A stretch of 64,000 nt of DNA from assembly GCF_002895485.1 (NCBI RefSeq), contig NZ_AZRK01000044.1, forward strand, positions 124,001 through 188,000, in the 5' to 3' direction. Under the pieces are notes generated by a model. That model saw only the letters and a list, made by a program, of their open reading frames with translations. It was not told the DNA's origin and did no database searches. Source of the stretch: Petrotoga sp. 9PWA.NaAc.5.4 (GTDB taxonomy: Bacteria > Thermotogota > Thermotogae > Petrotogales > Petrotogaceae). The position numbers and the translations under genes were made by a program. Each line of letters starts with the position of its first letter. Within the stretch, counting starts at the first letter, position 1. This document shows positions 36,949 to 45,996 of the stretch, one piece after another.

Positions 36949-37001
36949 CAAATTAATAAAGAAGACTTACTTATTAACCTAAATTTAATTAGGAGTTGAA
37001 T

Positions 37002-38147
37002 TTGAATTTGAAAACACAAAACGAATCTATAAGAATAAATAATTCTTTAAAAGTTTTAGATCTTTTATTCAATAAAGAAATGTCAAGAATAGAACTTGCC
37101 TATCAAACTGGATTAACTAAAACTACTATAGGCGAGATAGTCAGAGATTTCCTTAAAATCGGATTTATAGAAGAAGTCAAAAGTAATCCTAATGGAATTG
37201 GAAGACCCTCTATTACTCTAAAATTTGTAAAAAACTTTGCTCATGTAATTGGAATAGGAATAATGCGCGACGGTGTAAATGGCTCTCTTATTGATTGTGA
37301 AGGAACGGAAATCTATAGCATGAAATATCCTTTCAAAGAGGGAATACCACAAATAAATATGGTATACCAAGTTATTGATGAACTTATGAGAAAAGCGGAA
37401 CTTACTAACAAGAAAGTAAAAGTAGTATCTTTTGGGGTTCCGGGACCTTTAGATACTGAAAAAGGGGTTATTAAAGAACCACCAAAACTTCCTGAATTCG
37501 TGAATTTTCCTTTGATATACAAAATAAAGGAAAGATACAATGTTTTTGCATGTTTAGAAAATGATGCTGATATGGGAGCTATGGGTGAAAAATATTATGG
37601 AAAAGGAAAAGATTTAGATTCTTTTATATATATCCTCTATGATAAAGGTATTGGGGCAGGAATAATAATAAATAATCAACTTTATCATGGCATCAATGGA
37701 TATGCAGGAGAGATTGGACATACTCTTATTTATAACAATGGGAATTTTAAATTTTTTGAAAATGAATACGGAATAGATAATGTTATTCAAAAATTAAACA
37801 AAATATCAAAAAAACAAATAAAATCCATCAATGAGTTAGAATCTATTTCAGAAACTGAAAATAAACAAATAAAAGACTTTAAAATAGAACTTTCCAAATA
37901 TTTTGGTTCAATAATACTATCTTTAATACATTATTTTGGAATTTCAAATATTTTAATAGATGGTAGAACAAGATATTTAGGTAAAGATTTTTTAATTCAA
38001 TTAAATTCTTTTGTAAAGGAACATTTGTTTCACAAGCATCCAATAAATATATCTTATTCAAACTTAGATGAATATGCAGTTTCAAAAGGCGCTGCAAAAT
38101 TCGGATTAATAAAATTTCTTAAAGATGAAATTATTAGTAACATTTGA
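37002..38147 (+). CDS. ROK-family regulator lacking the zinc motif
   Basis: About 381 residues: a winged helix at the N-terminus (MSRIELAYQTGLTKTTIGEI) and a ROK domain (GAGIIINNQLYHGINGYAGE then IGHTLIY). Where ROK proteins carry CxCGxxGCxE, this one reads NNGNFKFFENEYG, with no cysteines, so the structural zinc site is lost. It heads the mannoside locus on the same strand and is divergent from the second transporter, so it could control both. AGGAG fits the TTG at 37002; TTG 36996 and 37008 are also in frame. Confidence 0.88.
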   Translation: MNLKTQNESIRINNSLKVLDLLFNKEMSRIELAYQTGLTKTTIGEIVRDFLKIGFIEEVKSNPNGIGRPSITLKFVKNFAHVIGIGIMRDGVNGSLIDCEGTEIYSMKYPFKEGIPQINMVYQVIDELMRKAELTNKKVKVVSFGVPGPLDTEKGVIKEPPKLPEFVNFPLIYKIKERYNVFACLENDADMGAMGEKYYGKGKDLDSFIYILYDKGIGAGIIINNQLYHGINGYAGEIGHTLIYNNGNFKFFENEYGIDNVIQKLNKISKKQIKSINELESISETENKQIKDFKIELSKYFGSIILSLIHYFGISNILIDGRTRYLGKDFLIQLNSFVKEHLFHKHPINISYSNLDEYAVSKGAAKFGLIKFLKDEIISNI

Positions 38148-38171
38148 ATATTTAGAAGGGAGGAGATTAAA

Positions 38172-38180
38172 ATGAAATAA
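38172..38180 (+). other. Two-codon minigene with strong ribosome binding site
   Basis: AAGGGAGGAGATTAAA is followed by ATG AAA TAA. It sits in the 96-nt gap between the ROK gene and the binding-protein gene, 64 nt before the latter. It may be a remnant gene start or a ribosome-loading site in the leader. Confidence 0.4.
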
Positions 38181-38243
38181 CACATTAAGGTATTAAAATG
38201 TTTCTGGTTCAATATTTTAATAAATTTCAAAGGAGGAAGAGTT

Positions 38244-39548
38244 ATGAAGAGGATCGGAGTTTTAGTTATATTTGCCATTTTATTAATCAGTTTTTTGGAA
38301 GCAGAACCTGTAAAAATAGTTTTTTGGCATAATATGTCAAATCCTGTGGATCGTAAATCTATCGAAGAAAGTGTTCAAATATTTAATGAAAGGAATCCCA
38401 ATATTCAGGTAGAAATTATTTTAGTACCTGGGTCTGAAACTGAAGCAACTAAATTAATGACAGCTATTGCAGGAGGGACTGGACCAGATGTTTACTATTT
38501 AGACAGATTTACAGTTGCCCAAAGAGCTTATTACCAACAATTAGAACCTTTAGGCAAGTATCTGGAACAAATTGGGATAGACATTGAAAGCTTGAAAAAA
38601 CAATATGTAGATTTTGCAATTGAAGAATGTATATGGAATGAAACTTTATATGCGTTACCCTGGGATACCGATGCACGTGTTTTATATTATAATAAAAAAC
38701 ATTTTAAAGAAGCTGGTCTAGACCCAGAGAAGCCCCCTAAAACTATTGAAGAACTAGATGAATATGCTGATAAATTAACTAAAAAGGCTGGAAATAGATA
38801 CTTAAGAATAGGTTTTGTACCATGGGTTGGTCAAGGATGGCCTTACACATGGGGATGGGCATTTGATGGAGAGTTCTATGATCCTGAAAATCAAAAGTTA
38901 ATATTTGCTGAAGATGAAAATATTATAAAATCTCTTGAATGGCAAAAAACATACGCTGATAAATATGGGATTAAAGAATTAGAAGCTTTTTTCTCTGCTT
39001 TTGGTATGAGTTTTACTGGAGCAAATGTTGGAAGTGCAGCTCCTATTGACCCTTTCTTACAAGGTCAATTATCAATGAGAATAGACGGGAATTGGCTTCT
39101 CGCACAAATTAGAGAATTAGCACCAAAAGATTTTGAATATGGAATTGCTCCTATACCATATCCAGAAGAGCTCGGACAATCAACTACTTGGGCAGGAGGT
39201 TGGAGTCTTGTAATTCCTAAAGGTGCAAAACACCCGAAAGAAGCGGCTGAGTTTATACATTATATGGCTACAGAAGGGCAAATTAAGTATGCTGTTGATA
39301 CTGCTCATTTACCGACAATAAAAGAGGCAATTCCTGAATTTGTTGAAAATTATCCTGAGCAAAAATTGTTTGCTGATCTATTAACAGTTGCCAAAAGTAG
39401 ACCTCCTTTACCAGTAGGAGCATTATTGTGGGATGAATTAGTGGATGCCAGAAATTATGTTTTATATGGTGAAAAAGATGCTGCGACTGCATTAAAAGAT
39501 GCACAAGATAAAGTACAATCGGAATTAGACAAGATGTTAGGAAAATAA
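38244..39548 (+). CDS. Extracellular solute-binding protein of the mannoside transporter
   Basis: 434 residues with a signal peptide (MKRIGVLVIFAILLISFLEA) and the family 1 binding fold (IVFWHNMSNPVDRKSIEE; GTGPDVYYLDRFT; TWAGGWSLVIPKGAKHPKEA). AAAGGAGGAAG precedes the ATG. It is the first structural gene of a locus ending in two alpha-mannosidases, so a mannose-containing oligosaccharide is the likely ligand (inference from context). Confidence 0.92.
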   Translation: MKRIGVLVIFAILLISFLEAEPVKIVFWHNMSNPVDRKSIEESVQIFNERNPNIQVEIILVPGSETEATKLMTAIAGGTGPDVYYLDRFTVAQRAYYQQLEPLGKYLEQIGIDIESLKKQYVDFAIEECIWNETLYALPWDTDARVLYYNKKHFKEAGLDPEKPPKTIEELDEYADKLTKKAGNRYLRIGFVPWVGQGWPYTWGWAFDGEFYDPENQKLIFAEDENIIKSLEWQKTYADKYGIKELEAFFSAFGMSFTGANVGSAAPIDPFLQGQLSMRIDGNWLLAQIRELAPKDFEYGIAPIPYPEELGQSTTWAGGWSLVIPKGAKHPKEAAEFIHYMATEGQIKYAVDTAHLPTIKEAIPEFVENYPEQKLFADLLTVAKSRPPLPVGALLWDELVDARNYVLYGEKDAATALKDAQDKVQSELDKMLGK

Positions 39549-39563
39549 AGGTAAATTATTATT

Positions 39564-39589
39564 GGGCCTCGGATAAATAAGCGAGGCCC
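39564..39589 (+). terminator. Intercistronic hairpin after the binding-protein gene
   Basis: GGGCCTCG and CGAGGCCC form a perfect 8-bp stem with a 10-nt loop, 15 nt after the binding-protein stop and 25 nt before the permease start. It is followed by a short TACTTTT run. It has the same position as the hairpin in the first sugar operon. Confidence 0.7.
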
Positions 39590-39614
39590 TACTTTTGAAA
39601 GGAGGTTTTCATAA

Positions 39615-40490
39615 TTGTCTCATAGTAAAAAAAGAGCTTGGATAGGAGTGTTATTCGCATTACCAGCTATTTTAGGATTAGTTATTTTAAAAATTTATCC
39701 CATCATTGCTTCTGGTTTTTATAGTTTAACAGAGTACCATATAACTGATTCTCCAGAATGGGTGGGTTTTGAAAATTATAAAAATCTATTTTCCGATCCT
39801 TTGTTTATAAAATCTTTTTCCAATACAATGTATTATTTAGTATTGCTAGTTCCATTAGGGTTAGTTGTTGGAATCTGCTTAGCTTTACTTTTGGTAAAAG
39901 ATATAAAAGGGATAAGCTTTTTTAGATCAATGGTTTACCTTCCCAGCATAGTTCCGGTATATGCTTTTGCTACTGTAGCTTTATGGTTCTTCAATCCATA
40001 TTTTGGCTTGGTAAATGGGTTACTAGCAAGGGTTGGAATTAATGGTCCTCTGTGGATTGCTGATGAAAGTTGGGTAAAGTTTACATTGGTATTAGCAGCA
40101 CAATGGGGTGCAGGTCCAACAGCTTTACTTTTTATGGCTAGTATGAAGGATATTCCTAGAGAATTGTATGAAGCAGCAACATTAGACGGAGCAAATGCTT
40201 GGCAAAAATTTTGGAGGATTACTTTCCCATTTATTAGTCCTGTTACACTATATTATTTGATAACTTCATCTATACAAGCACTTCAATTTTTTGATATGCC
40301 AAACATTATGACAGGAGGAGGGCCAAACAATGCTTCATTATCATTAGGAATGTATATTTATAGAAATGCTTTTCGTTACACAAATATGGGGTATGCCTCT
40401 GCAATGTCATGGATAATATTTATAATTGCTTTGATTTTGTCTTTTGTTCTTTTTAGGACATCTATGAAATGGGTTTTTTATGGAGAATAA
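39615..40490 (+). CDS. Sugar ABC transporter permease, MalF-like (mannoside locus)
   Basis: 291 residues with six membrane segments, EAA loop ELYEAATLDGANAWQKFWRI and TGGGPNNASLSLG. The start is TTG at 39615 with AAAGGAGG upstream. Confidence 0.92.
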   Translation: MSHSKKRAWIGVLFALPAILGLVILKIYPIIASGFYSLTEYHITDSPEWVGFENYKNLFSDPLFIKSFSNTMYYLVLLVPLGLVVGICLALLLVKDIKGISFFRSMVYLPSIVPVYAFATVALWFFNPYFGLVNGLLARVGINGPLWIADESWVKFTLVLAAQWGAGPTALLFMASMKDIPRELYEAATLDGANAWQKFWRITFPFISPVTLYYLITSSIQALQFFDMPNIMTGGGPNNASLSLGMYIYRNAFRYTNMGYASAMSWIIFIIALILSFVLFRTSMKWVFYGE

Positions 40491-40583
40491 CTTTTATAAA
40501 AATTAAAAAAAATTTGTATATTAAGGAATGATTGATTTTGTAAGAGTACATAAATGATTAGAAACCAGGGAGGAAAGGTCTTT

Positions 40584-41423
40584 ATGAAAAGCAAAAAGAA
40601 GAGTTTTATAATTTCAACTGTAATTAGTTTAATATTATTGATAATTGTTACAATTATTTATATGTTGCCTTTTTTTTGGATGGTATCCACTTCATTTAAA
40701 GCTGATCATGAACTATACGAATATCCTACCCCTTTATGGCCTGATAAATTAATGTTTGAAAATTACAAACACGCCGTAACATATTTTCCTTTTTTTAAAT
40801 ACTTTCGAAATAGCGTAATAATTACAGCCGGTTCAGTAATTGGAGTTTTGTTTTCCTGTCCTTTAGCAGCTTACAGTTTTGCACAATTAAAATGGAAAGG
40901 AAGAGATATTATATTCTATTCACTTATTGCCACTATGATGTTGCCGAATTTTGTTACACTTATACCTCTTTTTGTTATATTTGCAAGATTAAATTTAGTT
41001 AATACATTTTGGCCTTTAATAATTCCTTCATTTTTAGGACAACCTTTTTTTATCTTTTTATTAAGACAGTTTTTTCGATCTTTACCTACAAGTTTATTTG
41101 ATGCTGCACGTATTGACGGAGCCTCAGAATTTCAGATTTATACTAGAATTGCACTACCATTAATAAAACCTGCACTTTTGGTAGTAGGATTATTTCAATT
41201 TTTAGCTTCATGGAATGATTATTTAGGACCTCTTATTTATTTAACAAATGAAAACAAATATCCTCTTTCATTGGGATTACCTCAATTTTTGGATCAATAC
41301 GGTACTCACTGGAATTGGATGATGGCAGCTGCAACAATTACAGTAATTCCCGTTTTGATTTTCTTTATACTCACACAAAAACAATTAATTGAAGGAATTA
41401 AGTTTACTGGCAGCAAAGGGTAA
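40584..41423 (+). CDS. Sugar ABC transporter permease, MalG-like (mannoside locus)
   Basis: About 279 residues, six membrane segments, EAA loop SLFDAARIDGASEFQIYTRI and C-terminus KQLIEGIKFTGSKG. An ATG at 40554 is open, but GGGAGGAAAGG lies between it and the ATG at 40584, which is therefore chosen. Confidence 0.92.
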   Translation: MKSKKKSFIISTVISLILLIIVTIIYMLPFFWMVSTSFKADHELYEYPTPLWPDKLMFENYKHAVTYFPFFKYFRNSVIITAGSVIGVLFSCPLAAYSFAQLKWKGRDIIFYSLIATMMLPNFVTLIPLFVIFARLNLVNTFWPLIIPSFLGQPFFIFLLRQFFRSLPTSLFDAARIDGASEFQIYTRIALPLIKPALLVVGLFQFLASWNDYLGPLIYLTNENKYPLSLGLPQFLDQYGTHWNWMMAAATITVIPVLIFFILTQKQLIEGIKFTGSKG

Positions 41424-41465
41424 AAATGCATATTCGTTAAAACAGGAATGGAGGTTGAATATTTT

Positions 41466-42452
41466 ATGAAATATGTAAATCTTGGTAAAAGTGGTTTAAA
41501 AGTATCTGAAGTTTCTTTAGGGACAATGACATTTGGAAGAGAAGCAGATGAGAAAGAAGCAAATAAAATTTTGGAATATTATTTTGATAATGGTGGAAAC
41601 TTTATAGATACAGCGAACGTATATGCAGAAGGGAAATCAGAAGAAATTCTTGGGCGTGCCTTAAGAGGAAAACGAAATAATATTGTTCTTGCGACAAAAG
41701 TGTTTTTCCCAACAGGGAAAGATTTTAATGAAAAGGGGGTTTCAAGAAATAATATTTTAAGAGCTGTTGAAAATAGCTTGAAAAGACTACAGACTGATTA
41801 TATAGATCTTTATCAAATACATTGTTGGGATTATTTCACTCCAATAGAAGAAACTCTTTCTGCCTTAGATTACCTAATAAATAAGGGATATGTTAGATAT
41901 ATTGGGATTTCGAATTTTTCAGGCTGGCAAATTGAAAAGGCATTGAAAGTATCTGAAGTTAACAGGTATGAAAAAATAATTTCAGCTCAAATGCAGTATA
42001 GCCTAGTTGTAAGAGATATAGAAATGGAAGTTATGCCTGTTTGTAACGCAGAAGGTATAAGTCTTGTGGCTTGGGGACCATTAGGAGGAGGATTTTTAAG
42101 TGGAAAATATAAAGCTGGAGAAAAGCCAAAAGAAGGAAGAATTGCAGTAGCTGAAAATGATTGGGAAGAATCTTGGGACAAAAGAGCAACGGAAAAAAAC
42201 TTCAAAATACTTGAAAAATTAGAAGGAATTGCTAAAGCTCGAAATAAAACGGTAGCTCAGATTTCACTTAATTGGATTATTTCGAGAAATGTTATTCCTA
42301 TTTTAGGAATAAGAACTTTGAAACAAATTGAAGATAATATGGGGGCAGTGGGTTGGGAACTCACTCAAGATGAACTAAATGAGTTAAATTCAATTAGTGA
42401 ACCAGAAGAAAGATATCCTTACAGATTCATTAAATCTGCGAATAAAAGATAA
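41466..42452 (+). CDS. Aldo/keto reductase
   Basis: About 328 residues of the aldo/keto reductase superfamily (voltage-channel beta-subunit/YrpG-like branch). The catalytic tetrad parts are visible: Asp and Tyr in FIDTANVYAEGKSEE, Lys in LATKVFF and His in YQIHCWD. It oxidises or reduces a carbonyl with NADP(H). Its position between the permeases and the mannosidases suggests use on a sugar from the imported glycan. GGAGGTTG fits the ATG at 41466. Confidence 0.92.
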   Translation: MKYVNLGKSGLKVSEVSLGTMTFGREADEKEANKILEYYFDNGGNFIDTANVYAEGKSEEILGRALRGKRNNIVLATKVFFPTGKDFNEKGVSRNNILRAVENSLKRLQTDYIDLYQIHCWDYFTPIEETLSALDYLINKGYVRYIGISNFSGWQIEKALKVSEVNRYEKIISAQMQYSLVVRDIEMEVMPVCNAEGISLVAWGPLGGGFLSGKYKAGEKPKEGRIAVAENDWEESWDKRATEKNFKILEKLEGIAKARNKTVAQISLNWIISRNVIPILGIRTLKQIEDNMGAVGWELTQDELNELNSISEPEERYPYRFIKSANKR

Positions 42453-42520
42453 TACGAAATTCTAATTCAAAAGTAGCTAACATGTTCATCTAACAAACAT
42501 TAAAGGAGCAAATTGATATT

Positions 42521-45442
42521 ATGATGAATATAGAAAAATTTAAATTAAAGGAAATAAAAAAACAGAATCCTGCAGGTTATTGGGTAAAAGATGAAATTAT
42601 TCGTAATAAAGACATTTTGTTTTCCGGAACTCTTTTAGGGTCGCAATCTCAATCTTGGTACTGGAGTAACAGAATTATTTCTCAGATTGAATATGCCATG
42701 GAATTAAATAAAATATTTGATGCCAATTACAATAAAATTCTGAACTCAGCAATAGATTTTCTTTATGAAAACTATAGGAAAGAAAAAAGTATTACCAAAA
42801 CCGTAGCTCTAGAAACAGAAAAGTTATTACTTCCGTTATCTCAAATATCAAAATCTTTTAAAATATTATGTGTTGCTCATGCACATATTGACATGAATTG
42901 GATGTGGAGATATGATGAAACAGTATCAGTGGTCCTTGAAACGTTTCGTACAGTTCTAAAACTAATGTCTGAGTATCCAAAATTCAAATTTTCTCAATCT
43001 CAGGCATCTGTATATAAAATTCTTGAAGAATTCGATCTTGAAATGTTAGAAGAAGTAAAAAAAAGAATTAAAGAAGGAAAATTGGAAGTAACTGCTTCTA
43101 CATGGGTCGAGCATGATAAAAATATGCCTGGTAGTGAAAGTATGGTTAGGCAAATTCTTTATACAAAACAATATCTTTCAAAGATATTAGAAATTGATTC
43201 AGAATCTTTACAAATTGATTTTGAACCCGATACTTTTGGACATAGTATAAACATTCCGGAACTTCTGTTTAATGCAGGAATAAAATATTATTATCATTGT
43301 CGCGGGTACAAAGGTTATAATATATATAAGTGGTTAGCTCCATCTGGAAATTATATTATTGCATACAACGAACCTTTCTGGTATAATTCACCGATTGATT
43401 CATCTGCTGCAATAAATGTTCCACATTTTTGTACCAAGTACAACATTGATACGATGCTTAAGGTATATGGAATAGGTGATCATGGTGGTGGACCTACCAG
43501 AAGAGATATTGAAAGAATAATTGATATGAATGATTGGCCTGTTTTTCCAGAATTTCGGTTTGGTACTTATCATGAATATTTTTCATTGTTGGATAAAAAC
43601 TCATCAAACATGCAGGAAGTAAAAAAAGAATTAAATTTTGTTTTTACAGGGTGTTATACTTCACAAAGTAAGTTAAAACAAGCCAATAGGATATCTGAAA
43701 AGACATTAAATGAAGCAGAGATGTTTAGCACTTTTTCTTGCTTATTAACTTCTTCTTCAAAATATCCTTCATTAGACTTTTCAAAGGCTTGGGAAAATGT
43801 ATTATTTAATCAATTTCATGATATACTACCTGGGTCCTGTACAGGTGGTTCTCAAGAATATGCTATGGGATTATTTCAAAAAACTATGGCGATTACTAAC
43901 ACGCATCTATCTTACGCATTACGCCATATTACGGGAAGAATAGATACCGAAGGTATCTTTCAACAAAACAAAAAGGTAAACAAAGAAAGTATCTCAGAGG
44001 GTGCTGGAGCAGGATATGGAGTTGAAAATTTCAAGGTTATACAATCAGAACAAAATAGCGAAAAAGAAAGGATTTTCCATGTATTTAATTCTGCTACTTT
44101 TATTAGAAGAGAAGTTGTTGAAATTACTATCTGGGATTGGGATGGTGATCTTGAGAAAATTATTATAAAAAATGAGAAGGGTAAAATCATAACCCATCAG
44201 TTAATTGATAGAACTTTCCAAAGCTATTGGGGCCATAATTATTTTCGATTACTCATCAATGCCGAAGTTCCTTCTTGCGGGTATTCAACTTATATAATGA
44301 GTGAAATGGAGGAGAACGATTTAGAATTTAGTAAAGAAGAAATGTTTAATGTCTTGGCTCCTAGAATCGAAAAACCTGATGAGTTCATTATGGAAAATGA
44401 ATATATAAAAGTTACTTTTGATTCCAAAAATTTGTCTATCAATTCTCTAATAGATAAGGAAAATAATCAGGAAATAGTAGATAAATCTCATCCATCTGGG
44501 ATATTTAGATTAATTGAAGAAGAAGGTAAGCATGAAGGAACTGCTTGGGTTGTCGGAAGATACATGAATATAAAAAATCTTTTAAACGATATAAAAGTTA
44601 AAGATGTGTGTTTAGACGAGAATATTAGTAAAAGTATAACTTATGAATTATCTTTTATGAATTCTTTATTAAAGATTAAAATATCATTGGATCAAGATTC
44701 TCCTACTTTGACGTATGATGTACAATGCGAATGGAAAGAATTTGGAAAAGTTGGAGAAAGTGTCCCTCAGCTTAACTTCTTTTTACCTCTTTCATATTCA
44801 CCTATTACCTTTAAATACGATGTGCCTTTTGGTGTTATTGAAAGAAAAGGTGCGAATATGGATGTACCTGCAAATAGTTTTGCTGTAGGGGTTAATCAAA
44901 AAGCAGATAACAAATCTGTGATGCTTGTAACGAATTCAAAATATGGGTTTCGTTGTAATAATAATGTTATGTCGGTTTCTCTTATAAGGAGTTCAACGGA
45001 TCCTGATCCTTATCCAGAAGTTGGATCACATAAATTTAGATTAGGGATATCTTTAGTTAATGTTATCTCAAATAAAGATTTAATAGATAAAGCATATACT
45101 TTTAATCATCCTCTTAACTCCTTTTACGGGACTTTTCATAAAGGAACGCTGCCCCTTTCTAAGGGCTTTATGTCACTGAAAAGTAAAAACGTTGTAGTTT
45201 CTGGAATAAAAATGCCAGAAAAAAATAGTTTTAATAGACTGATTATAAGGTTATATGAAGTTAATGGTGAAGAAGAGAACGTGGAATTATCCTTTTTTTG
45301 GAAAGTAAAAAATGCCTATATGATTGATATTAATGAAAAAATTATGCCGGAAAGAAATGATATTTCATTTATTAACAATAACGTATCTTTTAAAACAAAA
45401 CCATATTTCCTAAGTTCGCTCTTGGTAGAATTTGATAATTAA
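42521..45442 (+). CDS. Alpha-mannosidase, glycoside hydrolase family 38 (first)
   Basis: 973 residues without signal peptide, so cytoplasmic. GH38 motifs: zinc site VAHAHIDMNWMWRYDE (about 118), nucleophile Asp in FEPDTFGHS (about 236), GDHGGGPTRRDI, and the zinc His in FNQFHDILPGS (about 430), followed by the middle three-helix and C-terminal beta domains. It removes alpha-linked mannose from the imported oligosaccharide. The N-terminal part is about 125 residues shorter than in the second mannosidase. AAAGGAG lies 13 nt before the ATG pair at 42521/42524. Confidence 0.93.
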   Translation: MMNIEKFKLKEIKKQNPAGYWVKDEIIRNKDILFSGTLLGSQSQSWYWSNRIISQIEYAMELNKIFDANYNKILNSAIDFLYENYRKEKSITKTVALETEKLLLPLSQISKSFKILCVAHAHIDMNWMWRYDETVSVVLETFRTVLKLMSEYPKFKFSQSQASVYKILEEFDLEMLEEVKKRIKEGKLEVTASTWVEHDKNMPGSESMVRQILYTKQYLSKILEIDSESLQIDFEPDTFGHSINIPELLFNAGIKYYYHCRGYKGYNIYKWLAPSGNYIIAYNEPFWYNSPIDSSAAINVPHFCTKYNIDTMLKVYGIGDHGGGPTRRDIERIIDMNDWPVFPEFRFGTYHEYFSLLDKNSSNMQEVKKELNFVFTGCYTSQSKLKQANRISEKTLNEAEMFSTFSCLLTSSSKYPSLDFSKAWENVLFNQFHDILPGSCTGGSQEYAMGLFQKTMAITNTHLSYALRHITGRIDTEGIFQQNKKVNKESISEGAGAGYGVENFKVIQSEQNSEKERIFHVFNSATFIRREVVEITIWDWDGDLEKIIIKNEKGKIITHQLIDRTFQSYWGHNYFRLLINAEVPSCGYSTYIMSEMEENDLEFSKEEMFNVLAPRIEKPDEFIMENEYIKVTFDSKNLSINSLIDKENNQEIVDKSHPSGIFRLIEEEGKHEGTAWVVGRYMNIKNLLNDIKVKDVCLDENISKSITYELSFMNSLLKIKISLDQDSPTLTYDVQCEWKEFGKVGESVPQLNFFLPLSYSPITFKYDVPFGVIERKGANMDVPANSFAVGVNQKADNKSVMLVTNSKYGFRCNNNVMSVSLIRSSTDPDPYPEVGSHKFRLGISLVNVISNKDLIDKAYTFNHPLNSFYGTFHKGTLPLSKGFMSLKSKNVVVSGIKMPEKNSFNRLIIRLYEVNGEEENVELSFFWKVKNAYMIDINEKIMPERNDISFINNNVSFKTKPYFLSSLLVEFDN

Positions 45443-45494
45443 ATGGATATGAAGATTCAGTATTAAAAAATTTATGAGGAGGAGTTTTAATTTT

Positions 45495-45671
45495 ATGTTA
45501 TTAAAAAAGATAAAAAGAAAAACATTTTGATCTTTATTGAAAAAAGCCAGAATTGTACAAAGAGATGATGAAAAAGAAAATTTAAAGATTATAGGTGATG
45601 GATTAGGAGATAAAGGGTATAGAGGATTTAGCATAGCAAATTATATGAAACACAATTATAAAATTTATTAG
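45495..45671 (+). pseudogene. Possible gene remnant with early stop
   Basis: A strong GAGGAGG is followed by ATG at 45495, but the frame stops after 11 codons (TGA at 45528). The same frame then continues open for 46 codons to a TAG at 45669, reading ... IIGDGLGDKGYRGFSIANYM ... . This has normal protein composition. I do not recognise the family. It may be the stump of a gene truncated when the adjacent repeat inserted at 45674. Confidence 0.4.
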
Positions 45672-45673
45672 GG

Positions 45674-45874
45674 ACTTTAGAAATGAGAATTTTCTAAAAA
45701 TGGAATTTTGAATTTAAACTGGGTCTAGGGCGGAGCCCTCTCCCCCTCCTTCGGTAAAAATACCGAAAAAGTTAAAAAAATTAAGAATTAGTAAGAATTA
45801 GAAGTGGAAAGGTATTTTTGGAGAAACTAAACGTCAAAACATTTATAGAATCTGTGTTTCATAATTTCTAAAGT
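45674..45874 (+). repeat. Leader repeat element, full length 201 bp
   Basis: Perfect 11-bp ends ACTTTAGAAAT and ATTTCTAAAGT, the GGGCGGAGCCC core, and the hairpin CGGTAttttTACCG read in this orientation. An extra diverged proximal arm runs on to about 45966, ending 31 nt before the second mannosidase. GTAGGGAGGTAACTAC at 45890-45905 within it is an orphan Shine-Dalgarno-like site. Confidence 0.88.
45818..45871 (+). other. Short open frame inside the repeat (17 codons)
   Basis: AAAGG then TTG at 45818 opens a frame reading MEKLNVKTFIESVFHNF and stops at the TAA inside the repeat end. The copy at 52731-52784 has the same length and 14 of 17 residues the same. The three nucleotide differences are all non-synonymous, so coding is not supported by substitution pattern. 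Confidence 0.25.
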
Positions 45875-45996
45875 GAGTAACATTATAACGTAGGGAGGTA
45901 ACTACTTCAAACACAAGATATTAAAAGTTAGTTAAATTCTGTGTCTTAGAATTTCTGAAGTCAGTAAAAAATTTATAAGTAGGAGGAAACAAATCA

